In this document: positions 28,739-41,511 of the stretch, in pieces | Layout: each line of letters starts with the position of its first letter | How positions within the stretch are numbered: position 1 is the first letter of the stretch | Assembly: GCA_022579005.1 (NCBI GenBank) | Contig: MU401695.1 | Location: forward strand, 1 to 51,413 | DNA from: Poronia punctata | Lineage: Eukaryota; Ascomycota; Sordariomycetes; Xylariales; Xylariaceae | Direction of reading: 5' to 3' | Length of the DNA: 51,413 bases | Translations under genes and position numbers: made by a program | The notes under the pieces: generated by a model | What the model was told of the DNA's origin: nothing | Database searches by the model: none | Seen by the model: only the letters and a program-made list of their open reading frames with translations

Positions 28739-31700
28739 GTACTGAGACAAAGCCGTTAGTCCATATGGATGGGAGGTTGTTTGTGTGGGGTAGACTAAAA
28801 CGCGAACCCGACTCGGTGCCTACCTGCTTGACTTGACTGGGCTGGCATTTACGGGCAGCCGGAATAGACCGGTTGCCTGCTACCTTTAGACAAGTATAGT
28901 AACTTAATGGAAGGCACGCTTCGGTGAACCGGAGATTTCACCTGCCAAAGTACCGATTTCTCATTGTCTGAGATCCATCTAACCGCAAACCCCATCTCGC
29001 AGTCCACAATGTTCTTGGCGCAATTGGGCTCAAAAAAACGAAACATTGTTATCTGTGTTACCCAGTTTTTTGGTAGCAATTGACATCTCTTCTCTTGAGT
29101 TTTTGGTAAGCGATCACAAGCCCATCAGATTAAGGATAAATGAAGAAAAAAGATTCCATCCTGGTGCAAGACCGGTGACGTCGTTAGCCGTCAACAGAGC
29201 AACCTAGCTGGAGCAAGTTAACCGAAAGAAAGCCGAGCTTGTGAATTTGCGGGGTGAAATGCCCTTGCCTAGGCATACTACGGCAGCTGGTAGCCAATGA
29301 GAGGAGATCTTGTCGGGTGGCCTTGGCACACCCGCATATGATCAACGGTCTTGAAAAGTACTGCCTCGCGTTGAATACTGGCACAGGAAACCAGATCACA
29401 AGGACTCAGTTATATGATGCCCATATTTTTGGGCTTAGATTTTAGTTCAATTGCTCTGCTGTTTCTAAGGGAATGCAATATATCGTGAACCTCATCTTGG
29501 AACTGGAGCACGAATTCCCCCTACGATTAATCAGGTTAGGCAAATCTTAATAAAGCTTTGCTCCTTCCTTTGTGGTCTTCAGACTGACCTCTCAGCTGAG
29601 AAATCTGGGGCGGCCGAGGACGGATGTAAGGGACAGACCTAGGTCGTCCTATTGGCCAGTTCATGGATTAAATGCCAATTCTCATCCATTAGCCCTAGTG
29701 GCTTGGTCCTTGCTGAATCAGCCCCAGTCACCTGTTCCTGACCACAAGTCAGGACCATGACACGCTTCAAATAGGAAAGACAACAGCAAAAGACAAGAAA
29801 AGCTGAGACCGATACCAAGCCAGCAATGCTACCATACGAAGCCCGAGCGCGACATTTTTGGGCCGGCACATCTGCGGATTTGCCATTTATTGGCTAAGCC
29901 TTTTCTATTCGGTCGGTACGGTCCGCCGGGACCGGTAACCTACCTTACCTTAGGTACGCTGACTATCCGGCAGGTAACGGCGTTGTCTACCTGTATCTTT
30001 CTACGGATGCCCCGGCCTGCCCATTTTGATATGGTACCTAGTCGTTTTATCTACTTTTTGGTGATTTGATTATGCTCTAGGTATACCATGATTATGCGTA
30101 ACTGCTAAAGGATAACTAGGTGAAACTTATTCCTGGCCGATTATACTATGGACGCATCTAAAGGCACATATGCCGGGACTCTTCCTACCATAGCCCTAGT
30201 AATAGCTCAAAGACTTTGGTGGATGAGAATGGGTGGTTCAACAGAACCTCTGGCTAGAGTATATTGATTTTTGCTCGAGCCCTACATTCAGAAAATGCAG
30301 AACAGAAGTGCAAAGCAAAGTAGAGCTTACCTCTTGTGCGGTGATCGCAGGCAATACGCAGGCAGAGACTAGCGGTACATACGCAGGCAGAGACTAGTGG
30401 TACATACGCAGGCAGAGACTAGCGGTACATACGCAGGCTGTGCTGTAATTGTCATCGAAATACTAGAGGGTTTCCAACCGGATCAAGAGTCGCCCGTCGC
30501 CGAGGCCAAGTACGTCTGGAGAGACAGAGCCAGACAGTGGGAACTGGCACCAGGATGTGAGGCGGAGATGGAATATAGAGGATATATTGCACATACCCTC
30601 TCGGCGGAGCAGATAATCGAAAATATCAAGGATGACCGATCAAACTTTACCATCATTGCCAGGCCTAATGGTCTTAGTGGACAGCCCGTCTTGTTGTTCT
30701 GGCGCGAGAAAGTACAAAAATGGCACCAGACAGAGCTCAACATCGCATGCAAGAGGGTTCGACGGTAAGGTATCCATATAACTTACGACCTGGTCTTTAT
30801 ATAGGTGCATTACACACCGGCCATATGGGCCAAAGGGCAGGATTCAAGTATATTGTTGCCAAATCCTGGTTATTAGCTAGTCACTAAACAAGGGACCAAA
30901 CCACGAGGTGATCTTCGCTAATCTCAAACCACCTCGCATGAGCTGCGCGCATCTCCCGCGCCGCTAAGTTGTGGGTGGTGCACCATCTTCTATCTCTCCG
31001 GACGGGCGCCGCGTAGCTGGAATCGTCTAATAAGCGCCTTACGGGCTAATATGCGCGTGCTACTCTTCATAGAGTTTAGACGTACGAAGGTATATGTATG
31101 TATAAGTGACCTGCAGGCTGCCAGTGTGTATACCACTTCATAAGCAAGATCCGATCCCTGTTGGTCATCAACTACGCGTTCGGTATACATCTACCACTGC
31201 TGCTTAGGCCCGGCACTAATCCTATCCTACTCTGGTGTGAATCGCCCTCCCAGTTGGTCGGATTTTCTGAACCTAAAGGAGGTATGAACAGATGTAAGCA
31301 ACCAAGACCGAAAGAAAGGGGCATGTTGCCTAGCGTCAACGCTGCGAGCAAAAAGAGACCCGGCTTGAGGGGTCTCCTTATGCCGCATGTCATTAGGGGG
31401 CGCCTGTGTATGACTGATAATTAGTCTGGGCCGGCCGTTCTCTAAGCGGCCCTGTTTATCAGCACTTCTCAGTGTTAGATTTGTATTACAGTCACGTTAC
31501 AAGCGATCATAGGGCAGAGAAGTGTTAAATATTATCTTGAGTTTTATTATCCAGTCATAAGCACACTTTGATATGGACTAGATATACCGTGGTAACTTGT
31601 CGAACGCCACCCCGTGCATGTCTCTCAAATGACCTGTTTTGGTCGGTGCGCCTCAACCTTTTCTGTAGCCGTTGAAAACCTGCAATATAAAGAACCAACC

Positions 31701-31849
31701 AGAGGGTATAGGTACGCGTTGCGCTAAGGAGAAGGAGGCAGAAGTAAAGTGCGGAAAGAGTATAAGGTGGGCCACATTGTCGGGCTGGAACCAGCCCATC
31801 ATCCACTGCATGAGCCGGGGGGGTGGAAAGATGTGGGTAGTTAAGGGGT
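28739..31849. other. 3.1 kb interval without a confident gene
   Basis: Contains only short frames. The best is 30397-30768 (plus, 123 codons, GTG start inside a minisatellite). It reads like protein in its second half (NFTIIARPNGLSGQPVLLFW) but has no family I can name; it could be a small gene, an exon or a fragment. A GGCCG/CGGCC hairpin lies at about 31436-31465. No tRNA or 5S gene was found. Confidence 0.45.
30354..30438. repeat. 25-bp minisatellite, 3.4 copies
   Basis: Three copies of ATACGCAGGCAGAGACTAG(C/T)GGTAC at 30354, 30379 and 30404 differ at one base, followed by a partial copy to 30438. It lies at the 5' edge of the 123-codon frame at 30397. Confidence 0.92.
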
Positions 31850-34136
31850 CTAAGATGGTGTTCCCCGTTCTAGGCATTCTGATGGTTCGCCTTCAAAGCT
31901 GTAAAGGCGAACCTCACCATCCTCGCCACCACTTGCAAATCGGCTGTCGCTTAATCCAACGCAAGTGACCGGCCCGTTGTGGCCAGTGAACGTGCGCTCA
32001 CATCTGCCCGAGCGCGGATCCCAAACCTTGACTGAGAGAGAGGTCAGTAAATATATGAGACGCTTCAAGTTTGTTACCACTCAACTTACCGGTTGCATCG
32101 TTGGCCCCCGAGACATACCGAAGTGTGTCTACTGCAAGGCCCCAAACACCCTCCACATGCCCCCAAAAGCAGCGAGGGCTCTTGCCAGTCGCGGTATCCC
32201 ACAGTCGCAGAGTGTTATCCAAGGAGCCGGTTAGCATATATCTCGGAGGCAGCGGCCGTTCCGGGTCGTTCAAGAATATCGGGCCATATGCCGCTCGCTG
32301 GTCTATTTGGCGGCTAGCATTCTGCGGGCTGGACGGTATGCCTGGTGTGTCACTGCGGTTACTAGTGGCGGAAGTATCGGCTTCACGCACACTCTCGTCT
32401 TCATACTCGAAATCGTCAGGCAGCGCCAGAACTTGCTGTACCTGCCCGACATGGCCCTCGTACGTCTTAATGCATGATCTAGAATCCAGATCCCAGAGCT
32501 TGACAGTACAGTCGTCCGACGCCGTCAGTAAGGTACGAGACGTTACGTCGAGCCGTACTTGGTTTACCCAATCGCTGTGTCCGCGTAGAGAGAAAGACTG
32601 TTGTGTCTTGAAGTTGAAAATCTTGATAGACTTATCCATGGACCCCGAAGCGAGTAGGTCTCCTTCCATGTGCACCGTGATGACACCGCCTTGGTGTTCG
32701 AGGGTATTGATGCAGGCTCCCGTCCGCCAATTCCAGATTTTCACTGTTCCGTCGAGGCTGCCACTGACGAGCATCCGATCATCAAACTGTAGAGCTCGTA
32801 TGCCCATAGTATGCCCCTGCAAAGTTCGCACGACCTCGCCCTTTTCGATATTCCATATCTTTATCGTCGCATCGTAAGAGCCAGTGGCGAGCATGTTATC
32901 ATCGAACTGAAGGCAGGTAACGCCATTAGCGTGCCCGCTGAAGGTCTTGATTGTACATCTGCCTTTTTGCCAGTTTGACCCGACCTTGAAACGGTCGCGG
33001 TACACGGCTTTCCAAGGGCGGAACTTCTTTTCCGCCGCAACAGACGCTTTCGTATCGGATCCGTGTTCGATGCACCGGCGCTTGGACTGTGTTTCGCCGT
33101 CGACGGTTTCCACGCTCCGTTTTTTAGAAATAGCAGCTTCAGGGGTACTGTTGTAGATGTCGGAATCTGGCGCAGTGGCGGGCGTTGGTGCTAGGAGCAC
33201 CGCCCGATGTTGTTGGTGTTGGGATTTCCACTCCCTTAGTCGCTTCTTCTCCAGCCTAGGAAGACCCCATTGGCATTTCTCGCACTTTCGTCCGATGTGT
33301 TGCTCGCACATACGATGCCAAACCACGTCGTCTTCGGATAGAGCGTTCCATCGGCGGCTGACCTGGGCCGCTTTACAGAGAGAGGAGCAATCGAGGTAAC
33401 ACAGTATCTTCAACGACAGTTCCGTAGGTAATGCGGACATGAAGTCGATTTTAAGTTGTTCGTGTACCTCACGCGAGACGGTAGACAATTGGGGAAAGCA
33501 ACATTGGGTGATAATTCCCTGCAGCATCAGCTCCCGCTGCTTGGTAGGAGCTGCAGAGAACAGTGACCAAACATTCGTTATGGCTTGGCGGTCCCCCGCC
33601 GAGAGTGTTTCTAATTCCTGTGACCAGCGCATTTAGTATACGTCAGCGTGCCCAAGATCTTCCAAGTAGCAACATACACTTTGTATAAGAGCCATCTTCG
33701 ATTCGTCTGCAGCCCGGCGGCACTTGGAATCTGGACGGTGTCGATAACAGAATTTGCTATTCGGATCTTTATTCTTCAAACTCGTCATCGAAGGCAGGTC
33801 TGGTTTGCCGATCGGGGCGTATAGAGTAGGGATGTGTTCGCGGAGAAAGGGAGTCATTGTTTGGTTTATAAACTGTTGGGAGATGTTGGGCAACCGGGAA
33901 TTATCGTCTTCACCCGGCCTTCTCCTGTCGCACGTTTCCTTCGACGGCTTCATGATCGAATCCTCAGAGTCTGTGGGCGCCATCGGGGGCGACAACGGCT
34001 GCAGGCGCATATCGGGGGCCGTCGGTTTCTGGTTCGAGCCTGGAAGTACGTTGACCGGCGAGCGATGAGTCGTACTATGGTGAAGTGGCAGAGGTAATAA
34101 ATGGTAAGTCGGAGGCAGAGAGACTAGGCTTTCCAT
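31850..34136 (-). CDS. sconB: F-box/WD40 sulfur controller, Met30/SconB orthologue
   Basis: Three exons: 34136-33678, 33617-32090, 32031-31850; 722 residues. The N-terminal 153 residues are low-complexity, with [19 protein letters not shown] before intron 1. VWSLFSAAP, the conserved [16 protein letters not shown] block and the F-box ([20 protein letters not shown], about 212-258) follow, with [16 protein letters not shown] after it. WD40 repeats run from about residue 375 to the end ([56 protein letters not shown]). It is the substrate receptor of the SCF ubiquitin ligase that shuts off sulfur assimilation by targeting the bZIP activator Met4/MetR/CYS-3. Intron 1 uses GTATGT (33677); intron 2 splits the last blade. 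It is somewhat longer than Neurospora SCON-2 or Aspergillus SconB, owing to the N-terminus. Confidence 0.95.
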
Positions 34137-37100
34137 GGCGACACCGGAATTTAGGTAAGGTCTGTTAGGTTGTTGGTCGAACGAGAAGCATTGAAATGTC
34201 TTCGGGAGAGATATTTACGAAGACATTTGGAGGGGGTAGATAGCAAGGTGTTGTTGGTAGATTGCTCTTCCGGTGACAGATGGCTAAAGGAAAAGGAGAT
34301 TGCGTGCTACCATCTGACTAGCACAAACATATAGATGACACCAAAACAAGGGGAAGAACGCAATGTCGGCTGAGGAGGCGAGGCTTTGCTCAATCCAGAG
34401 TCTATGGTATCAATCAAAATGTCTGGGCTGACACCTATTAGACATCCCTGTCGGTTGACTGCACAATAGAGGCTAATAGTCGCCTAACAAGTTCCGGCAG
34501 GCTAACTAACGATAGTTCAACACCTCAATAAGAGAGTGTCCTTGGTGTCTTTCGTCCCGAAGCCGTATGTACAACATTTGGGCTCGAATATGTAGCGGGT
34601 GGGCAATATTTTGGTGGAGTTGACCTGCTATGGGGCGAGAATTGCGACATCGCTGTGCGTGCTTGCACCGAGATCCCTCTCCCGCTGCATAGATACGGAC
34701 ATATCAGGCATGTAACCCACTACGGCTGTCGGGGATCCTAGTCCCGCGCAGCCCTGACAGCAGATCTAGTGGGTTCTGAGCCTCAAAAGGGTCTTAGACC
34801 AAAGATACGTACCAACGTGGAAGTTGCCAAGGCCGGTACCGCTAACCCAAAGGAGAATTAGCTGTTGAACTATGCCCCTTCAGGGTTTTAATAGCAAAAC
34901 GGCGGTCTATCTAATATGATGTACACCAAACACGCAATTTCATGTATGAAGTGATTGTAAAGATGCGAGATCTTAGAGCTGGAAGAAGAGTAGCCTGGTC
35001 CTCATGTTTCGACAGCATGAATTGTACGGCAACTTCTCTGGTCTAGTAATGACACAATACACTGTTGGTCTTGGCCACAATTCATCAGTCTATTGTTTAC
35101 GTGAACGTGTATCGTTACTGGCAAGGATCTGCAATTTGCAATACCGAGAGCCGCGCAACCGATCGGCTATCTACAAAGTGGCAGATTTCGAAGACTTGGT
35201 TACTTGGAACAGCAACAATTAGCTATTTTGCACGTGATTGATCATTTTAATATCAGAGTTATTAGGCGAGTTTCTCCATTTTTGATTTTGTGTAGGTATT
35301 ACACAATGGATCCAGAATATGACCGTGCCCAGTGGACTTGCGAACATAAAGTGGAAGCCTGGAATGTCCACGCCATCCAGAGTAGTGGTTCATCAATACG
35401 ACGCTATCGCGTGCGATGGCGATGGCAACCCTCCAGGATTAGAGCAGGGACAAAAATGCACTATCTTTATTAGACAAGTCTGCGGCTCCAGTTGAGGACC
35501 GGGGGCCACTCCGCACAACAGCCCGATAATACATTTGAAGCTAATATATGTGATTATTCCTCCAACGGCCCAGTTTGTTTAACGTGTCATCATTGCGTAC
35601 TATCGGACCGTATTGGCGTACAGAATCATGATATTTAAGTACAATGTCAGCCTCTGGATTACTACATCGGCCATTGATCGTAGCCGAGCGTTGCAGTAGC
35701 GCGGCGTCGCTTCCTTTTTCCCCGGAGTACCTTATCTAAATATATTACTACTCGTAGGTAGGTAGGTACTCTACGTGTGGATAGTAGATACCTATGATAG
35801 ACGGTATGGAGGCAGCTGAGGTCTCACGTTTCCCATTCCGTCCTGTCACTCTCTTCGAGATATCCTATTATGTCCCCACTAGAATGATTTTTATCCTACC
35901 AGGTAATTATCTTTTTACCGCCGATATCTGTAAGGTACCCCAGTCAGATTTGAAGGGTCTGTCTCGATACAACCCCAGCTTAGCCTTCAAGAAGGGTAAT
36001 CCACTCCTAGGCTAGCGTATTGTGGCATACCTTAAATAGCGTGAGCCTGTTTATCGGGTCTACGAGTACAGGTAGTGAGGTGGTGAATGTTGCAAGGGGC
36101 GGCATTTCTACCTAAAAGGTTATCTTGTCGATACTGTGTAGACTATCCCAATTACAGGAGCGCAAGAGATACCCGGCACCAGCACAAGGGATACAAGTTC
36201 CACCCAAGATAACGACTACCTATCACGCCTGTTTCTTAGAATGTTGCGCAATTATCTCGAAATTGCCGCCTTTTTGGGCCACATAATATCCAGCTCACCA
36301 TATCGCAAGACTCAATACGGCACCGCTTAATCGGTTCAGACTGTCCCACATTACGAAGTTGTGTATGATTAAACTTTTTGACAAGCCTCGACCTCTGCTG
36401 AGGGTCCGAGCTGACCAGTATAGTTGTAAGCAGCAATGCCAATAGGTAAACCGTCACATTTCCATAGAGAGGACATTGCCTGCCGTTGCGCTGAACAGTT
36501 TTCAGAAAAGCAAGCATGACGGGGCTCTCGTAAGCATAACCAGCCCCTCATAGACCTTAGAGGATGGTAATAATAGGGGTGAAAGACCTTCATTGAGCTC
36601 GTCACGTACCAGGCCCAGGAAAGTCATACATCATTTGGTGTGGAAAGCTAGACAACCCTAACCTAACCTCTTCATAACTGACACCACCGAAACATAGCCG
36701 AGAGTCCACAGAGTTCCGACAAAAGCAGGATGATTCAAACTCACGCCGTGTGGGTAGCAAACTTAGTACGCCGATGCTAATACCTCGGGCATCTGACAGT
36801 CGACTTGAGGAGATGGCCTAGAAGCCCCGGCATGATAGGTCAGCAAGGCCAAAACGCCAACGTTGACCGTCACGCCATTCGAGACTACAGCTTATTCGGT
36901 AATCCCGAAGCCGAAAGATGTATCTACTGCGAGAAAGGCAGCGAGTCTCGTGGATATTCATGGCCAGGCGGATCCCTATGTATATAATCTAGGTAAAATG
37001 CATGCTGGGATGCACCTTAAGCATTCATAAACATCCGTAAGCAGCGGATTACAAGTCTACATATTGTCTAGTGTGCGTAGGCGTACCTACCACCCAGAGA

Positions 37101-37966
37101 TAGTTGTGATAATCTCTAAGACATCTTCTACCTTGCCGAATGAAGATATTAAGCCCGACCGTTGCCCTATCTGTACCTACTTTAATCGTGATTGTAGATA
37201 CAGGTCATGCAGAAAGACCAAGGCTATATCCATATCTAAGTGGCTGGGTGCCTTGACTCTTGACCAAGGCGTACAACTCCGGTGTGTACATATAAGTTGG
37301 CCTTACATTCTGCGGTCTAGCTCTCTTCCCTTTGCTTCTCCGCCGACAAGTACGTTAGACACTGACAAGATCGACGACTGCGCAACGGTTTTTGGTAACA
37401 AATCTTAAAATTATCCCACAAAGTCTATCCTTTGCTGGGAGCACTTCCTAGTCACGTGCGTACAGTTCTATAGTCGTGCCAGCGATTAGGAACTATAGAT
37501 GAAAGAAACATTTCCCATAAGTTTCTTAATCCTGTTGTCGACAGTCACAACTCACAGGGCGTAAAGGCAGTTAGCGGTAAGGTAAATAGTAAGCTGTGTC
37601 CTCTTTGCTGAAGATCAAGGTCATGTCTAGCAGACACAACATGGCGCGGCCCTGAGCAGTTTATAACGAGGGCTATGTAATTAAGTGACACGGAGAGAGT
37701 GGGCTTGAATGCTCTGTCTAAAACGAGTATCATTGATATCTAGAGAGAAGTAATAAGAGGTTGTCCAAGTGTATCCAATTTTATTTGCTTATTGTGTATA
37801 CGCGTAGGTACATGTTATGGATGGTGTAAAGAGGTGATGATGCCTACTTTAGTTACCTATATCCGCAAACCCTTTCGCTTATTTTGACCGTAGTTACAGA
37901 CTTCGGTAGTGTGCTGGGTCCTATCAGTTGCGTTCGGTCCGTTCTAGTCATGAAATGTGATGACAT
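34137..37966. other. 3.8 kb gene-free gap
   Basis: No coding region is supported. Small frames (for example 35204-35473, 35794-36015, 37064-37408) have no domain. One (37140-37220) contains CPICTYFNRDCRYRSC but lacks a full zinc-finger spacing or a continuing frame. Short GTAGGTAGGTA runs and a TACTCGTA motif occur near 35745-35770. I saw no tRNA, rRNA or TIR-bounded element, although the composition is not extreme. Confidence 0.5.
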
Positions 37967-38926
37967 CTATTGATGCGTCCATTCGGCCTTCTTCTTTTCT
38001 GCGAATGCCTTCATGCCGATCTTCTGGTCCTGACTACCAAAGATGCCGTGAAATACCCTCCTCTCATACTCCACACCGTCCCGAAGACCAAGCTCCTGGC
38101 TCTTGTTCACGACTTCCTTAGCTCCGATGATGGCAACCTTGGAGTATCCGGCGATGGTCTCGGCTGTCTTTAGAACACCTTCCATAAGAGCCTCGTAGCT
38201 GGGGAACGTCCTGGCGGCGAGTCCCCACTTCTCAGCATCGGCACCAGAGAACGACTTGCCAGTGAGGATGAGCTCCATCGCTTTGGATTTGCCGATAGCA
38301 CGAGTCAAGCGCTGACTGCCTCCGGCGCCGGGGATGGTTCCTAGCTTGATCTCGGGCTGGCCAAAGTTGGCCGTCTCAGTGCAGTAAAGGATGTCGCACA
38401 TCATGGCGAGTTCACAGCCGCCACCAAGTGCGTGGCCCGACACAGCGGCTAAGATGGGCTTCTTCACCTGCGTCGTGAGGTCTGACCACGACTCAATAAA
38501 GCTGTTCGTGTACGCCTCAGAGAAGGTGAGGGGCGCCATCTCCTTTATGTCTGCGCCGGCGGCAAACGCTTTCTCGGACCCTGTCAGCACGATTACGGAC
38601 ACGTCATCGGCCGAGTTGAAATCGCGGAGAGCAGAATTGAGCTCTGTGATTAGCGGCGTGCATAGGGCGTTGAGTGCCTTGGGCCGGCTCAGTGTTACTA
38701 TTTCCTCAGGCGTGAGTAAAAATGGTTGATTACGGTGACGGAGAGCGGTCCGTTCCAGTTAGATCAGCCAATCCTCCTTACCTTGACCAACACCTGGCTT
38801 GGGCTTCGACGTTTGAATAAACTCATATGACTTGGCCGATGTGGATGAAAATGGCCGTGTGATACTTGGAAGCGTTGATGGCTGGAGGCGGGAGGCTATG
38901 GGCCTCATTGCTCTTAGCGTGTTCAT
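37967..38926 (-). CDS. echA: mitochondrial enoyl-CoA hydratase (short chain)
   Basis: Two exons, 38926-38782 and 38697-37967; 291 residues, the size of mammalian ECHS1. The N-terminus (MNTLRAMRPIASRLQPS, then ITRPFSSTSAKSYEF) is a mitochondrial presequence. A GTG-started extension upstream is rejected because this ATG begins the presequence. The crotonase core has VTLSRPKALNAL, FAAGADIKEM (oxyanion hole), GGGCELAMMCDILYC (first catalytic Glu) and QPEIKLGTIPGAGGSQRLTR (second catalytic Glu in PE). It hydrates trans-2-enoyl-CoA in mitochondrial beta-oxidation and branched-chain amino acid breakdown. It is divergent from rer1, with 852 bp between starts; a CCTCGG element lies about 200 bp upstream. 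Confidence 0.95.
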
Positions 38927-39127
38927 GGTGATGGCGATGTAAGGTATATTGTATTGAAAGGATAACGTGAGGTTGCAGCACACAAACCTATTCGTGCGTG
39001 ATATGCCTGTGGTCGCCCGGTAATAGGTGTTATTTCATGAACTATACTGCAAAATGAACACTTGGACGGTTGCTGCGTGGACTGTTGAAGCTTCCATTGA
39101 TGTGATGACGATGAAGGCCGAAGCTGG

Positions 39128-39133
39128 CCGAGG
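39128..39133 (-). promoter_or_regulatory. CCTCGG element upstream of the hydratase
   Basis: CCGAGG on the plus strand reads CCTCGG on the strand of the hydratase gene, about 202 bp upstream of its ATG (38926). FarA/FarB-type factors use this core to induce beta-oxidation genes. The interval 38927-39778 also serves rer1 on the other side and otherwise contains no gene. Confidence 0.4.
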
Positions 39134-39778
39134 ATAACAAGTCTCCAGTCTTGGCATCGCAGCTGTTGTGGAGACGTGAATGTTACATCTGAGGTTGAGT
39201 TGACTTGGAGTGTCGTAAAAGATGGTATGTAATAAGTGAAGCTCATATCGCACTTCATTAGCAAAGTTATAGCGTTTATAGGCTTAGCCCTGACAAATTG
39301 GGCTCATTGTATGAATCAGGGACGAACTGCGTGGCAGAAGATTCTACGTCACGCTAAAATCTGGGGCCTGCAGCACGAAGCCAATCATGTGGCAAACACG
39401 CCTCTGGGCTGGAATTTATCCTTGCTGGCCAGATCATTCATTTTACTGTTGGTACGAAAAGGAGTGAACCGTTTTTAGGTACCTACACCAAATCGCAATC
39501 TTTTTAGAAGTCGCGACAGGCGCACAGTAGTTATCGACCGTTTCATCTATCTACCTACTTGTACACCAACTATCAGCTTATCTTTGTCAAAGCCTCAATC
39601 TCATCTACGAGCGTTTTGTCTGTCCAGATTTCGGAAACCCTTTGCCTACCGCGATCACCAATTGCATACGATCTTTACTACCTACCATTCCTAGTACCAG
39701 CAATCTATACTCGCTCGATTCCGTTCCCAACATCTACAGCCGGGCTATTTTACGTATCCCCTCCTTGATACGATCGCG

Positions 39779-40563
39779 ATGGAGGGTATGGAGGCAGACC
39801 AGACGCCCTTTGCGGCCGTTACAGCCCAGACCTCCAAGTTACAGAGGGTTAGTTCATATGCGATCATGTTTCTGACTTAGAAAGGCGACGCGAAGCGAAA
39901 CGATTGGGACCAATGGATATTAACATCCCTCTTTCAGCAATACCAAACTCTGCTAGATCGATCGACGCCCTATGTTCTCTATCGATGGATCGCTACGGCT
40001 GTCGGCCTGTCACTGTTCTTCCTCCGAGTCTTTATGGCCCAGGGCTGGTATATCGGTACGTCGCAGGTGGTCTTACGCCCCAAGTATGACTGATGGATAG
40101 CTGACCATGTATAGTGGCGTATGCGCTCGGCATCTACCTGCTCAACCTTTTCCTCGCGTTCCTCCAGCCCAAATTCGATCCATCGAATGACATGCTTGAC
40201 AACGAGATGGAGGATGGTTCGGCTGGTAGTCTTCCCACCAAACAGGACGAAGAGTTCCGGCCGTTCATCAGACGGCTTCCTGAGTTCAAGTTCTGGTACG
40301 AGGCCACCCGCGCCGTTGTTATCTCTTTCGTTTGCAGCTGGTTCGAAATCTTCGATGTACCAGTCTTCTGGCCTGTCTTGGTCATGTACTGGTTCATCCT
40401 CTTCATCCTGACTAGTATGAGATAGACCCATCCTCCACAAAGTAACGAAACTTTCGCTAACGTCGAGTTCTAGTGCGCAAACAAATCCAGCACATGATCA
40501 AATACCGATACGTGCCTTTCTCTTTCGGCAAGGCTAAGTACGGCAAGAGCAGCAGGTCGTGAG
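39779..40563 (+). CDS. rer1: Rer1 ER-retrieval receptor, with a 1-nt frameshift in the last exon
   Basis: Four exons: 39779-39847, 39938-40055, 40115-40414, 40474-40563. The first three read TPFAAVTAQTSKLQR, QYQTLLDRSTPYVLYRW, VAYALGIYLLNLFLAFLQP, DEEFRPFIRRLPEFKFWY and FWPVLVMYWFILFILTS, the four-membrane-segment Rer1 family that returns membrane proteins from Golgi to ER. Exon 4 starts MRKQIQHMIK, then an AAAA run (40500-40503) shifts the frame. As written, translation ends at TAA 40536-40538 (183 residues). Dropping one A restores the family tail YRYVPFSFGK and a stop at 40561-40563 (191 residues). The tail past the run is fully conserved, so this is either a homopolymer assembly error or a very recent mutation. 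A 33-nt intron 1 alternative was rejected in favour of the 90-nt intron ending CTTTCAG. Confidence 0.9.
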
Positions 40564-41511
40564 AAGCCGATTACGGAACCCTCGAGTCCGACATGGAGTT
40601 TGGAAGGCTACTATGGCCGTAATTAGCACCGATACTAGCATCGGCGTCCGCTAGGTCGTGTCCGTAGACACCATGCAAAACGGGTTAATTCATTGATGGG
40701 ACGGCGTTTAGGCTGAATGCATGTGGACGGACATCTTGCATGCCCCGGTGCCGAAGACTTCCATATTGTACAAAACTTACGATAGATGCAGTTTCACGTG
40801 GAGATCATGTCCTTTCTTACTTTTGTGTCACTGACTTGCTTGTTGGCCGCATGGGAAATGGTCTTTCTCCTGGGTATTATATAGTGCGGGTGCTGGTTCA
40901 ATCAGGGGATGGGTTACGCCAAAGTGGACAAGGTTCGGACATATAGCGCAAAACAGCCCTTGTCAGAAAGGACTGGATAGAATCTATAATTATACGAGAG
41001 TGTAACGCAAAACAATTGACATAGCGATCTGACTCTTGTCGCTGTCTCCTACGTAGAAAGGTACTTAGGTAAGTAGATATGCGGAACGCCAATTTGAGAA
41101 GCTGGCACTGAGATTTTGTAGCTACATCGTACAGCCTACGAGTACATGATAGAAAAGCGGGTCCGACCCAGCACAGTGGCTGTCCCAATTTCAGCCTTGT
41201 ACACTTTTGGAAGTTTGCTCGACGCGTACTCGTAAAGCTTCAACATCTGTTGCATTCAAACATTTTTCTCCATGAGGAATATCCAACCCGACGCCGAAGA
41301 CTAATCACGTTCTACTCCTCCTAGTACTGGCCCGATATTAATGAGGTAAAATTTAATTGTCATTGATAAGTCATAACTTCCATATTTCAGCTCGCGCATC
41401 TTTGCGCAGACCCCCGTCGCAGCAATATTTCTCTCCTCACAGAACACACCTCATACCTTGCTCTCTTGTCTGCCGCCTTGATTACTCTGGCTGGCATCGG
41501 TATCTCTAGAG
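40564..41511. other. intergenic interval upstream of paf1
   Basis: About 950 bp with no supported ORF. TACGAGTA-type motifs occur at 41136-41145 and 41226-41233. The last 100-150 bp are pyrimidine-rich, as is usual before fungal start codons, and are the probable 5' UTR of paf1. Confidence 0.55.

Noticed and set aside
34690..34860. Possible 5S rRNA gene around GGGGATCCTAGTCCC
   Set aside because: Internal control regions and 5S stems do not match; only a short GATC-containing palindrome is shared.
39848..39880. A 33-nt intron in rer1 ending at GACTTAG
   Set aside because: Too short for a fungal intron and it would add about 19 residues absent from the family; the acceptor CTTTCAG at 39937 restores the conserved QYQTLLDRSTPY junction.
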